The position numbers and the translations under genes are program-made. From Adiantum capillus-veneris (taxonomy: Eukaryota > Streptophyta > Polypodiopsida > Polypodiales > Pteridaceae): 64,000 bases of DNA. Each line of letters begins with the position of its first letter. Positions within the stretch are counted from its first letter, which is position 1. Below the pieces are notes generated by a model. That model saw only the letters and a list, made by a program, of their open reading frames with translations, did not search any database and had not been told where the DNA came from. Where the stretch lies: NCBI GenBank assembly GCA_014529385.2, contig CM043967.1, positions 129,827,182 to 129,891,181 of the forward strand. Direction: 5' to 3'. Positions 1 through 9,679 of this stretch are shown piece after piece.

Positions 1-120
1 CATCCTTAGGCCGTAAATAGCTCATGTTTCAATTTTCAAGTCATTTGGATAGTTAAAAGCTTCGTTTCGGCTTTCAGTACTAAAAAGACGCTAACTTCTG
101 AAATTGGAGTTACAGGATCC

Positions 121-1332
121 ATGGATTCCGCCAAGTTATCGGCAACGAAGAGAAAAAGACCGACAATCAAAGATGCTCTTGCAGAAGCGGAACCCTTTGA
201 CATTCCAGCAGAAACCCTCAAGCCAACCAAAACTTGGGTGGAGGAAGCAGTATTGGAGAAAGAGGGAATAAAGATCTACCAGGGGACTTTCAGAGATCCT
301 CAAGGGCAAGCGGTGGATGTACCGATGATCCCACAGGAATTGGTAGATTATAGCAGGTCAGAAGACATCAGCAGGTACCTGGAAAGGGCAGACTTGCACA
401 GTTTCTTCACCTCGAGACCATCAGGTGTGGATACAAGAAGAGTGTACAAGTTGGAAACATCCATTCAGAAGGATGGGAAAGCCACATTGACAGCCATGGA
501 TGGAGAGAAAGTAGAAGTACAGATCACTCCACAGCTCATTGCAGACGCATTGAAGCTTCACAACAAAGGGAGCTCTGTCAGGGAAAGAAGGGAGGCCATA
601 GAGGTCTATGGATCCAAGAAACAGAATGCAACCTATGGAGATATGGCGGACCAAAGAGCGGCAACCCTTTGCCGACTGTACAACCAGTTTCTCCATGTTT
701 GCAGTAAAAGACCGCAAAAGTATACGACACCGCCCCATGCCATTGCAACCACCATCACGTGGGCATTAAAGAGCAATATGCCAAAAGAGGTGAATTACGC
801 TCAACACATCCACGAGCAAGTAATTGCTATGCACAACGAGAAGCCAAAGTACATAGGAGGAGCGAAAATTCTGACAAGAATAGCTTATGAAGCTATTGGA
901 GCTAGAGATCAGTGGCCAAAGGTTCCCTCCCAGAATGAGTGGCTTAGAGAAGCCGACGAGGAGGAAGAACAGCCCGAAGTATCCAAGAGGGCGTCCACAA
1001 GAGCACGCCGGAAACTAGAAATAGTTTCAGAACCTGAAGAGGAGGTGGATGAGTCGCTTATGAAGAAAGTAAAGAAGAAGGTTGCTCCCAAGCAAACCAA
1101 AAGTCAGAAAGTGGCAAGAATGGAAAGACTAGTGGTGCAGTTTAGAGCAGAAAGAGCTCTAAAGGGTGACTTTGAAGAAAAGTGGGTGCCAAACCCCACC
1201 AAAGTCGGAACTAGCTCAGTCAGGCCATATGTTGATCAATACGATCAATATATTAAAGCTTATGAGGAGTCAGAGGCTATACTGGAGCAGCAACCTGTCG
1301 AGCCATACACTGAAGAGAGGTACAGCTTTTAA
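121..1332 (+). CDS. Family A downstream ORF, N-terminal half (403 aa, function unknown)
   Basis: A 403-codon ORF in the env position of a gypsy element (after pol, before the 3' LTR). It has a basic N-terminus (KRKR near residue 11), a mostly alpha-helical middle, an acidic stretch EADEEEEQPE near residue 278, then Lys/Arg-rich segments. Residues about 140-250 faintly recall the plant transposon-associated domain found beside retroelement gag genes; this was judged by eye and is weak. I see no signal peptide or transmembrane segment, so a classical envelope role is not supported. The start is favoured because ATG follows a conserved ACAG-GATC-C block that looks like a 3' splice site and recurs in A2 and family B. 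The stop at 1330-1332 is probably a frameshift: the -1 frame is open from 1323 into the next ORF, and family B reads through the equivalent point. Confidence 0.75.
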   Translation: MDSAKLSATKRKRPTIKDALAEAEPFDIPAETLKPTKTWVEEAVLEKEGIKIYQGTFRDPQGQAVDVPMIPQELVDYSRSEDISRYLERADLHSFFTSRPSGVDTRRVYKLETSIQKDGKATLTAMDGEKVEVQITPQLIADALKLHNKGSSVRERREAIEVYGSKKQNATYGDMADQRAATLCRLYNQFLHVCSKRPQKYTTPPHAIATTITWALKSNMPKEVNYAQHIHEQVIAMHNEKPKYIGGAKILTRIAYEAIGARDQWPKVPSQNEWLREADEEEEQPEVSKRASTRARRKLEIVSEPEEEVDESLMKKVKKKVAPKQTKSQKVARMERLVVQFRAERALKGDFEEKWVPNPTKVGTSSVRPYVDQYDQYIKAYEESEAILEQQPVEPYTEERYSF

Positions 1333-1454
1333 AAGCTGAGCTGAAAAAGGACGACAAGGAAAAAGGGAAAGTAGATGAGTCTACTAAATCTCAAGAGAAA
1401 GACGGGCAAGCCGACAAGGGGAAAGCCAAGGAAGCTGAGGACAGATACCCCTCT

Positions 1455-3395
1455 ATGACTGATGTACCAAGCCCGAAGAAGACGAAAAATATCGTGGAAG
1501 AGACCACAATAGAGATGGACACAGATGATTTTGAAAAGCCGAAGGCCGAGACCAAAGAAAAGGAGATAGATCCAGTTCAGCAAAAGAGAAATGATTATGA
1601 GGATCTGGTAGCGATAGGATACACTGAAGCAGAGGCCCTTGAGGCAGTTTATGGGATCACCCTACAAAAACAAGATGATCGGAGAGGGACAGAGGAAAAA
1701 ACAAAGAGTACAAAAGAAAGTGAAGAGAAACTGGACGAACAGAACGTACTAGAAGAGCCGAAGCCAGTGGAGGTGGTGGCAGAAAGAGCTTTAGAGTTGA
1801 CAGATGAAGATGAAAAAGACATGCACATGGTGCATGAACTGCTAAGCAAGATCAAAGAAAGATCCAGGGCAAAGGAAGTAGAGATTGAGACAGCCAAACA
1901 AAGGGAAGCAGAGTTGCAGAGGAAATTAGAGAATGCTATGACTGAATCTGAAAGTCATAAAGCATCACTCTATGACGCGGAAAATGAGAGAGACGGCTTG
2001 ATACTCCAGCTAGCCGAGGCTTCAAGAGAGGTAACAAGTGCACAGGAAGCAAAGGAGCGGATAGAAGATGAGTTGGAGGCAGCCAAGGATGAGCTCATTG
2101 AGCTAAGGGAAAGAGTCGAGCTCCAAGAAAGAACAATCACTAGACTTAGGACTACCCCTAGAGCTAGCAGAGCAGGAACCGAACAAGAAGGAACTCTCAT
2201 ACCAGCTTTAGAAGACCAGATCCGAAGCTTACAAAGAGAGCTAAGATTAGAGCAAGTGCAAAGGTTGCACATTGCAGAGGGATCATTGGCCGCAGAGGAG
2301 AGGCTCACATTAGAAAATCAAACACTATGGACAGAGAATGAGGCCCTCCGCAAACAGCTCCAAGATCTACAAGAGCAACAAAGAAGAGAGACAGAGACAC
2401 CACAAGAAGAATCAGGTGGAGCAGTCATAGAGCTACCAGAAACTGGAGAGGCAACCACAATTGAAGATCCAGCCCCAGCTCACGAGGTGGCCTCGACTTC
2501 AGGAATCTCTGAAGAAGAAGAACAAAGGCTCCATGACCAAATAGAAAAGTCAGCAGAGGAGAGTGCCAAGGCGGAAATGGAATGGGAGAGGAGACTCCTC
2601 ATCTCCATTAGACTTCAGGGATTAGACACAAAAGTGCTCCATGAAGAGTGGATGCAACCCAGCCTGCCTTTCCCTTTGATGAAATTTGAAGTGCTAAAGA
2701 CGAAAAAGAGAATAGAGGAGGAGCAGTATGTCGCTCTTTACGAAGGCGACATCACAAAGGAGGAACAATCAAAGAAGATAGTAGATTCACAACCTAGATG
2801 GAGGAAAGGTTGGCTGAACAAATACCCAGCCTACCTCATCTACTTGGTGGAGGCACCAAAGGAGATTCGGGAGAATGCAACCTTCTGCCCGGTGCCAAGA
2901 GTCAGAAACTGGAAAGAGCGTGGCAAGATTGCAGAAAAGAAGCCAAATTGGCTTAATTATCCCAGGATGCCAGGACCAAAGGCAGGAGAGAGAATAGGTA
3001 AAGCCTACATGGTGAAAACCCTAACGGGCACCATCAAGGTCTTTACTGGCTCTCCTGACCTTTCGTGTCAGATGCTCAAGAAAATCTGCAGGACTCTCTT
3101 AGCTTGCATTGAAGTGTTCGCGCCAGATAAAGCCACGACCTCGAGTCTACTATCGACGGCCGACACAGTGACTGATATGATATATGATCTTTTATTGCAG
3201 CCTTCTCCAAAAGTGTTGCACCTCCTATACCAAAGGATTATGTTTTTGCCTAGCTTCCACATGCAAACATTCGAAGAAGCTTTCTACACCGGCTTTTTAA
3301 CCCACGAAAGCAAAATATTCGGCCCAACCTTGACCATCGGCAACCTACGATACGAATCACATTTGCAGATGCTCAAGACGACAGGACTTTATTGA
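1455..3395 (+). CDS. Family A downstream ORF, C-terminal half with long coiled coil (646 aa)
   Basis: An ORF of 646 codons from the first ATG, but the frame is open from about 1323, so it is most likely the second half of the protein begun at 121. An acidic N-terminal part (residues about 1-60) contains a short segment GYTEAEALEAVYGI that recalls a UBA helix pair (weak). Residues about 115-310 are a long heptad-rich coiled coil. A proline/glutamate-rich linker follows. From about residue 375 a globular domain begins, with conserved WMQPSLPFPL, IVDSQPRWRKGWLNKYP, NWLNYP and YMVKTLTGTIKVFTGSPDL blocks. These blocks are conserved in family B (50000-50800, - strand), which indicates past selection. 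No enzyme motif is visible. A coiled-coil structural or nucleic-acid-binding protein is possible, but the function is unknown. Confidence 0.75.
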   Translation: MTDVPSPKKTKNIVEETTIEMDTDDFEKPKAETKEKEIDPVQQKRNDYEDLVAIGYTEAEALEAVYGITLQKQDDRRGTEEKTKSTKESEEKLDEQNVLEEPKPVEVVAERALELTDEDEKDMHMVHELLSKIKERSRAKEVEIETAKQREAELQRKLENAMTESESHKASLYDAENERDGLILQLAEASREVTSAQEAKERIEDELEAAKDELIELRERVELQERTITRLRTTPRASRAGTEQEGTLIPALEDQIRSLQRELRLEQVQRLHIAEGSLAAEERLTLENQTLWTENEALRKQLQDLQEQQRRETETPQEESGGAVIELPETGEATTIEDPAPAHEVASTSGISEEEEQRLHDQIEKSAEESAKAEMEWERRLLISIRLQGLDTKVLHEEWMQPSLPFPLMKFEVLKTKKRIEEEQYVALYEGDITKEEQSKKIVDSQPRWRKGWLNKYPAYLIYLVEAPKEIRENATFCPVPRVRNWKERGKIAEKKPNWLNYPRMPGPKAGERIGKAYMVKTLTGTIKVFTGSPDLSCQMLKKICRTLLACIEVFAPDKATTSSLLSTADTVTDMIYDLLLQPSPKVLHLLYQRIMFLPSFHMQTFEEAFYTGFLTHESKIFGPTLTIGNLRYESHLQMLKTTGLY

Positions 3396-3409
3396 CCAAG
3401 CATAAAAGT

Positions 3410-3427
3410 CATGTCAGGGACGACATG
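3410..3427 (+). promoter_or_regulatory. Hairpin just upstream of the 3' polypurine tract
   Basis: CATGTC, a 6-base loop AGGGAC, then GACATG form a perfect 6-bp stem. It lies 5 bases before the purine run. Family B has the same stem with loop GGGGAC at 49966-49983 (other strand). It may help position plus-strand priming; this is inferred from position and conservation only. Confidence 0.5.
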
Positions 3428-3432
3428 AACGC

Positions 3433-3444
3433 GGAGGGGGGGAG
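3433..3444 (+). other. Polypurine tract of A1
   Basis: Twelve consecutive purines (GGAGGGGGGGAG) abut the LTR start TGTTGA at 3445. This is the standard position for the plus-strand primer of an LTR retrotransposon. Confidence 0.85.
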
Positions 3445-3733
3445 TGTTGAGCTAGCAGAGGATCACACCCACATTTTTGCTCACACTCATCATTTTTGTA
3501 ACCATTGATTGTAATAAATGTCTTTCCGACATTGATTTTGATTGGAGCCATTCATTAAGTAACGGGACTCAATTGAGTTTCCAGCTTGTAATTCCGAAGT
3601 AATTTCACTTGCTGATGTAATTAGTTAGAGATGTTCTCACCTCCAAGGCTGAGGTATATAAGCCAAAGTTTTGTTACCTAAAGGTGGAGTTTTATTTTAA
3701 TCAAAGTGAGTTTTTGGAGCGCCGTGACTGTGT

Positions 3734-3790
<57 letters not shown>

Positions 3791-4414
3791 TTATCTACTT
3801 GCTACGCGAGCTACGGAGCCGCCATTGGAGAAGCGACACCGCCATTGTGTTAGCAATGGCGAGAGCTACGCACAAATACCAAGAGTACGCGCTATCGGCT
3901 TCTATGTGTGGTAAGTTCCTACGAGCTTCGGTGTGAGTTTTCTTCCAACTCGTGTGTCGGAATGGAGCGTGCAGCATATCTATAGAACCACAACGAGTAG
4001 AGCTACGCATTAGTACCATCGGGGTCAAGTTTCGGTCACCTATATTTTTTGGCCTGTCTTCATACGCGTTTACCGCACTGAGTGATTATAGGTTGATTTT
4101 GCAGTTCAAGTCTTTAGGGTGTTGTTCTTACCTAGTGTATAGACTTCCCCTTGAGTTTGAGATCGATTCAATGATTCTAGATCCTGTTTCGTATAGCATT
4201 CGTTCGTAGTACGGATTTCAGTCACTTGCGTATTTTAGAACTTAGATTTGCTTTCCTTAGTAGTGATTGTCATTAGAAGGTCGAGTAGGTGATTTGACAC
4301 CCACCTAGTTGTTTCCATGCGCCTGCGGGTCAAGCTCCGTCCTCGTCTGACAAATTCTGTTGTTGGTTGAGTTCTCGCTATTTAGCTTCCGCTAGCGGCG
4401 TAACCGCCTTAACA
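3445..4414 (+). repeat. 3' LTR of A1
   Basis: A 970-bp LTR starting TGTTGAGC and ending CCTTAACA. It matches the A2 5' LTR at 30564-31495 along its length. A TATA box (GTATATAAG, about 3654-3662) is followed about 80 bp downstream by an (AG)n tract at 3736-3788. That tract is 53 bases here and 17 in A2, and it explains nearly all of the length difference between the two LTRs. The LTR also carries TCATACGCGT at 4060-4069, a partial match to the family A internal palindrome. Confidence 0.9.
3736..3788 (+). repeat. (AG)n microsatellite in the A1 LTR
   Basis: An uninterrupted GA/AG dinucleotide run of 53 bases in the presumed 5' untranslated part of the LTR transcript. ORFs across it encode only Arg-Glu repeats and are not genes. 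Confidence 0.95.
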
Positions 4415-5628
4415 AAAAGGCTTGACCGAGCTAAGCTATTGCAAAAGGATATCATATTTTATGTACATTTTATTATTCAAGTGCTCTTTATGAGCTTTGG
4501 CCATTTGTGACCGGTCGGCCAGTTTGTACTCACTTTGACCATTCAAGAATCTATAAATTAAATACGTGCAAGAGGGAAATGGTCACTCTTGCACGGGGGG
4601 AGATTGCACCCAGTGCTTGCGTTGTTCTTCTCTCCTCTTCCCTCTTCTCTCTCGTCGTGCCGGCGTAGCACTCCGTTATAGGAGGTGCGCCTGCACGAGC
4701 CATATTACTCTCTCTCACTTTCTGTCTCTCTCTGTTCGTGATTATGCATCTATGTGGTTGCCAGGTATGTCTATTAGTCTGTTTATGGTTTGTAGTATGC
4801 TATTTTAGATGTTTTGCAGGGAGCTCCATGCCTCCGGCTGTAGCAAGCCTCATTATGGTGGTGTATGTAGAGAACAATGAGGGCCATTTCTAAATAGGAT
4901 GATTTACCTACACAACCATTGGTAAGTAGTTAGAAAAAATATAAGTACAAAATTAGGGCACAAAATCAATGGAGTGCGTGAGTTTAGACACATATATATA
5001 TGACGGTTAATGAGGACATAGTCAAACACATTAAAATTAAGCATATAATGCAAAAGGGGTTGGCATCAAAATCATGCATAGGAACAAGTATCCTGCACTA
5101 AAAGGTAGCTATTCACAAAAAAGTAAATAAAAGTAACAGGAGACAGGTCATACAGAAGCTAGATTAAGCAAGATGAAGTAATAACTTCCATACTAGAACA
5201 TGGAAGACAACTACAAAGTGCAAAGTCCATTAGAGTACATCACTGAAAAGGGATAATTATAAAATGTTGCTGCTTGTTGTCACAGTAGGGAATTGCTCCA
5301 TAGCTATATAAGAATTCTAATAAGAAAAATAGCAAGATTGTTAAGGTAAATTTGTATTAAAACGTGGTTGTCACGGGGTGTACGGTACGTGTTGTGTGTT
5401 ACTACATATAAATAATTATGTTTATTGGTTGTAGGTGGGTGGTGTCATATAAAATGCATCGGGCTTCTACGTGTGTGGGCTATGCACATTGGGTGCTACA
5501 ACATGATAATCCTGAGTGGGATTTGATTTACAAAGACGATTTAGATCGTCGTAGTTCACATTTCTGAAGTGAAACATTTTCGGGTATGTGTGTGTTTTTA
5601 AAGTGTAATGTCATTACGTATATGGCGC
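4415..5628. other. Intergenic stretch without recognisable gene
   Basis: This lies between the A1 3' LTR and element D. It is AT-rich with a pyrimidine-rich patch near 4620-4735. I found no convincing ORF, RNA gene or known repeat. It ends in ggcgc (5624-5628), the same 5 bases that follow the far end of element C at 47985-47989, so it is probably the left flank of the old target site of C and D. Confidence 0.6.
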
Positions 5629-6972
5629 TGGTGCAGCCAAAGTTGGTTCGCGTTGGAAAGTGTGCTATGTAGTGCAAAGGGTGCTAGCATACGCATGGCA
5701 AAGGTCTAAAGCAGAAACGAAGGCCCTAGGAGAGAATGTTGTGGCAGAAGTGTATGTTTGATGTGGCTTTTTAGGCCGATGGTATGTTGCCAGGTGCTAA
5801 ATTGGATGGTGGCCTCATGTGTTCAAAGTGATGGTTTTGTGTGCCGAAATGTGATGCTTGATGTGCTCTAGAAGCTGGTCCAGAAGACTCGTCAAACGGA
5901 GCCCGGATGTGCGAGATATGGCCAGTTGAAGTGGGATGTGTTTGCAGATCCTCGCCGGATTGGGCGGGCATAGGTGGTTGGTCAAGGTAGGTGTGAAATG
6001 ATACACGAGAAGTGCTCGAGTTGTGGAGCACGCCGGTCTTTTCGGATTGAGAATCGGGCTTCTGGATGGAAAGTTATGGACGATCAAGTTTTGGTAGGGG
6101 CCAGTTTCGAGACGTTTGGGAGTCGCATTGGGAAATGCGCAATTTGGTGTTTTCTTGAGCTCGCCAGGTGTCTGGTGGGTAGTATGCAGCATGTGATGCT
6201 AGTCGGAGTCGACGACACTTGAATCGGAGTCCGGAGCATAGAGATATGCTCGGCCGAGGTCGGCAGTTTGTAGGGAACGTGGATGATCGGATGCTTTTTC
6301 CGATGTTTGAAACACGCCATGTGAGACTGACGAGGCATCATGACGTGGAGCTGATAGGTGGATCTCCCATGCAGTATAGCTGGAAAACTTATTGGGCGAG
6401 CTCGGGCACACGAAGCACCGACCACATGAGAGACGGTTGATTAAAGTCTTTGGCTATAAGTTCAAAGGGAAAAGGGTGACCCCTTAGCTTTGGTGGAGTT
6501 TGCTCAAAAGAAAAAGGAAAAGGATTCACAAAAGAAAGCCTAGGCTGAAAAAGCAAGTTTTTTTTCCTTTTGTTTTGTGGAAGCTAGGAGGTGAGAAAAA
6601 GAAAGAAGAAGGCAGCGTTCTTCTAGAAAAGGGGGTTTCCCTTTGGGCTTGAAAAAAAGAAAAAAAGAAGGGGAGAGAACTTCTTCGAGGAGTCTTTTTG
6701 GTCTTGGGTTGCTCGCTTGTTTGGAGCCACATGGAGCTCATGAGGAGTACAAGCCATGGAGTCCTTGAAGTCGGGCTTGAGCGGGGCTTGCCCTTGTGTA
6801 CTTTTTGATGCGTGCTGGTTACGACGTTGATCTTGTATTTGTAAAGCAGAGTTTACCCCCATTGCATTGAGTCTCTTGCGTAGTCTCGTCCCCCCTTTCC
6901 CCCTTTCTCTTCTGCTCTTGTGTGTGTGCATGCGGGCGTGTCGGCAAGTGTGCGCCGCCCCAACGAAGTGTT

Positions 6973-7058
<86 letters not shown>

Positions 7059-7282
7059 CATGTGGCGTTTTGAGCGTGTGGGAGAGCGTAAAAGCTATTG
7101 CATTGAGGTGCACGGGTTGTGTGAGTTAGGGTGTGTCTATGTGAGCGCGTGTGTGCACCTGGTTTGGTGAAAAGAGCGAGTCGAAGGTGCTCGCAAAGTG
7201 GATTGGGGTGCAGTGTGTGCCCTGAGCTATAGGAGGCATTCCGTGCTGGCGCGCTGGGCGTGCTCCCCATTCCCCCTCTCCA
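5629..7282 (+). repeat. 5' LTR of element D
   Basis: A 1654-bp LTR paired with 14881-16460. It contains a pure (AG)40 run at 6977-7056, which is only (AG)11 in the 3' LTR. ORFs on both strands of this LTR recur in the partner LTR but are broken differently and have no recognisable product, so I do not call them genes. The following bases (TGGTGCCCCCACGG, about 7288-7301) sit where the primer site should be, but I cannot name the tRNA. Confidence 0.85.
6977..7056 (+). repeat. (AG)40 microsatellite in the D 5' LTR
   Basis: Eighty bases of perfect AG dinucleotides. The equivalent tract in the 3' LTR is 22 bases (16213-16234), so it has changed length since insertion. Confidence 0.95.
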
Positions 7283-7345
7283 TCTTCTGGTGCCCCCACG
7301 GAGGATCGCACTGATAGCTCCTCAGTGATGTGATTGGAAGCAAGG

Positions 7346-8864
7346 ATGTGGCAAAGCAGTGGCCCGATCTTCAGTGGAAGCGAGGATGCGGACGACTGGC
7401 TCGCGGATTTTGAGTTGTTCCTGCTATCATTGCAGATGACAGGTGATGATGACAAGGTGCGCACGGTGCCCTTGGTGCTGCAAGGAAAAGCGAAGGCTTG
7501 GTTTGATGGTCTGCAGGCAGTAGACAAACAGATTTGGACAGGTTTTAAAGAGCGGTTTTTGCTGCAGTTTCACAAGGTCGTGTCGGTGAATGAAGTGGAA
7601 GCGCAGATTAAAGGCCTGCGGCAAGATATAAGTGCTAACTTTGAGGTTTTTGTGGCTGAGTTTGAAGCTTGCTGGAGGCAGTTGGTGGCTGTTACGCATA
7701 TGGTTAATGGCGATTGCTTCAAGATGGAAAAGTTTCTTGCGTGTCTGCATCCTGTGGTTCGTGAGAAGGTTGATGATGAAGAGCCATGAAGTTATGGTGA
7801 AGCGGTCCAAGTGGCCAAGGTCAAGAGCAAGAAAATGAAAAGAAAGATGGAGTTCGGCTTGCTTAAGCCGGCAGAGTATGCGCCTATTGTAGCAGCAGGG
7901 TGTTCTTTGGGCCCGCCGAGAATGGTGCCAATGATGCGAAGTATGCAGCCTATTCAGGTAAGGCCAATGGTGAATTTTGCTTGTTTGGAGGTGCCTGTTT
8001 GCAGGATGCTAGTGCCAATGGTGGATGTGCTTGCCAACGATGGCAAGCCATGTGTTCAAGAGAGTCTGTGTGCGGCGAAGATGGTAGATGCCAAGTGCCA
8101 AGTGAAGCTTGAAGAGGCAATAGAGCCTGTTCTTGTGGAGTCTTTGCTCGAGAAGATGGCAGGTTATGGCTAGGTTGTAGGTACCAAGAGCTTGGATTTG
8201 GAAGATGAGAGTGGGCAGAGCCAAGTTGGCAGTAGCCAAGCTTTTTTGGAGCTGCTAAAGGATGTGAATACAGGTGCTGAGCCAGCCTATGGCAGTGATG
8301 GTGATGGGAGTTTGAGCTCGAGTTTGTGGGATACAGGTGAAGAGGACGGGTCCACGTCCTATGGCGAAGAGACGGACTCTAGTGAGCCTGAGATGGTACA
8401 GGTAGAGCTGCCTGGTTTGGTATATAAAGATGTGATGGTTGCCAATGTGGCTGAAGAGCAGGTGGAAGTGCCCAAGCTGGGGGTTGAGGATATGCATGCA
8501 AAGGTTTTGTGCGGCACCATGCTTATGGTGATGTTGGTTAAAGTGGCCGTGCAGTGTGCTTTGATAATGAGGCAGGTACGGAGCTTGGCCAAAGAGGAAG
8601 CTGCCATGGAGGTGGAGAGTGAACGGGTTGAAGAAGACGGTCTGCAAGAGGCATTGGTGGAACCATGTGGCTCTCTTGGTTCGGATGAGCATGAGGATAC
8701 GGTGTTTGAGGATGCCATAGGCATGGACTGCGATGGTATGATGCCGTTAGAGAGGCCTTTGGGTGATGAACAGGTGCATTTGGCCATGGGTGAAGAGGAA
8801 GAGCAAGTTATGGGTGCTGTGAAGCCGTTAAGGGAGATGTGCCATTGGATCGTGAAGACCATGC
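7346..8864 (+). pseudogene. Element D Gag with acidic tail (two in-frame stops, cut by copia-2)
   Basis: One frame runs from ATG 7346 to the copia-2 insertion point at 8865, broken only by TGA at 7787-7789 and TAG at 8171-8173. The first about 145 residues are a retrotransposon Gag capsid domain: SEDADDWLADFELF, LQGKAKAWFDGL, FKERFLLQF and LKGLR-like helices typical of gypsy Gag. The next part is basic (KSKKMKRK) and then very acidic (GEEDGSTSYGEETDSSEPE). I find no CCHC zinc knuckle, DSG protease motif or RT. Upstream in-frame TTG at 7334 could add four residues. The protein would assemble particles in the cytoplasm. The tail continues after the nested copia element, at about 14379-14685. 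Confidence 0.7.
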
Positions 8865-9606
8865 TGTTAAGTATGGAGCCTGATTTACCCTTGTAATTTT
8901 CTGTGTTAAAAGCGCACATTTGTAAGGCCCCCATTATGAGGAGAAGACATCGTGCGTGAAGGAAAATCACTCACCGGGAAACCAAAATTTTCACGGACAA
9001 GAATCAGGGGCAACTTTAGAGGCCTCGGGGGCGGAGGCCCCCGAGACTTTTTTTTTCGCCGGAATATTATGGCCGGACGGCGGCCGAAAAGTGGTCGGAA
9101 AACAACCGGTCGGTTGGCCGGTGGTCGGAAGTCAATGGCCGGTGGCCGGTGGCCAAATTCAAAAGCGGACTTGTCTTCTCAAGGGCGGCCACACATGGGC
9201 GGATTGGAGGGTCCGATTTGGACTTATTCGCACAAGGGCGGCTACACATGGCTATCTCTCATAAGAGAGGGCAGCCCTTTTGGCCTATAAAAGGAGGCCA
9301 TTTCTACACACATTTCATAGTGTGAAGTTGATGCAACAAGGTGAGTGTGAGGTGGTGAGAGTGAAGCAAGGCGGGAGCCCTATCAAGGGTTTAATCCCTT
9401 TGTAAACTACTTCTTCTTTTGAAGTGCTAAAGCCATTGAGTGGCTGCTTTCCCGTGGACATAGCCCACATTGGGTGAACCACGTATATCGTGTGTACTCT
9501 CTCTCTCTCTCTCTCTCTACTCTATAATCTCTTGTGTGTGAAATCTATCTCTCTCCATTAAGTAATCTACTCAAAAATCTATTTAGCTACGTCTTATTTT
9601 CTAACA
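8865..9606 (+). repeat. 5' LTR of copia-2
   Basis: A 742-bp LTR, TGTTAAG to CTAACA. Repeated GGCCGG-type blocks (about 9065-9160) precede a TATA box (TATAAAA, 9286-9292). A (CT)n tract lies at 9497-9518, in the transcribed part. Both LTRs contain the same spurious small ORF. Confidence 0.9.
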
Positions 9607-9608
9607 AC

Positions 9609-9620
9609 TGGTATCAGAGC
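9609..9620 (+). other. Primer binding site of copia-2 (initiator-Met tRNA)
   Basis: TGGTATCAGAGC lies two bases after the 5' LTR. It is the complement of the 3' end of plant initiator methionine tRNA, the usual primer of plant copia elements. Confidence 0.95.
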
Positions 9621-9679
9621 AAGGTTTGCTCGTAGCTAAATTATCTCAAGGAAAGGATTCCTTGAATTGAGTGGGAGTT

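Larger units (their letters stand above)
1..4414 (+). mobile_element. Family A Ty3/gypsy retrotransposon, copy A1 (3' part only)
   Basis: This is the 3' end of a giant gypsy element whose gag-pol lies left of the window. It contains the last part of the non-coding spacer (1-120), a long downstream ORF in two frames (121-3395), a hairpin and polypurine tract, and a complete 3' LTR (3445-4414). Bases 1-120 match 44177-44295 of copy A2, where the same ORF follows gag-pol, and the LTR matches the A2 5' LTR at 30564-31495. The identity of A1 as a gypsy element therefore rests on A2. The base run after the LTR (aaaag, 4415-4419) should be its target duplication, but the left copy is outside the window. 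Confidence 0.9.

Noticed and set aside
421-738. Antisense ORFs opposite the A1 downstream ORF (also 44596-44913)
   Set aside because: They are shadows of the sense coding frame with no motif of their own.
1323-1335. Programmed -1 frameshift between the two family A downstream ORF halves (TTTTAAAA run)
   Set aside because: The run is not in the phase needed for a canonical X-XXY-YYZ slip from the first frame, and family B reads through the equivalent position without a shift.
121-3395. Downstream ORF as a retroviral-type envelope gene
   Set aside because: The position fits, but no signal peptide, transmembrane helix or fusion-peptide-like segment is visible in A1 or B.
5771-6440. ORFs on both strands in the D LTR, recurring at 15023-15677
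   Set aside because: They recur only because the LTR is duplicated; no family motif, and no pattern of coding conservation between the two copies.
6819-7270. Overlapping ORFs rich in Ser-Leu or Arg-Glu repeats (also at 3706-3936, 21825-22297, 47573-47867)
   Set aside because: They are translations of GA/CT microsatellites in LTRs, open in several frames because the dinucleotide run contains no stop.
8952-9290. 112-aa ORF repeated at 13727-14113
   Set aside because: It lies wholly within the copia-2 LTRs, across GGCCGG-type simple blocks and the TATA region; the two copies differ by frame-changing indels.
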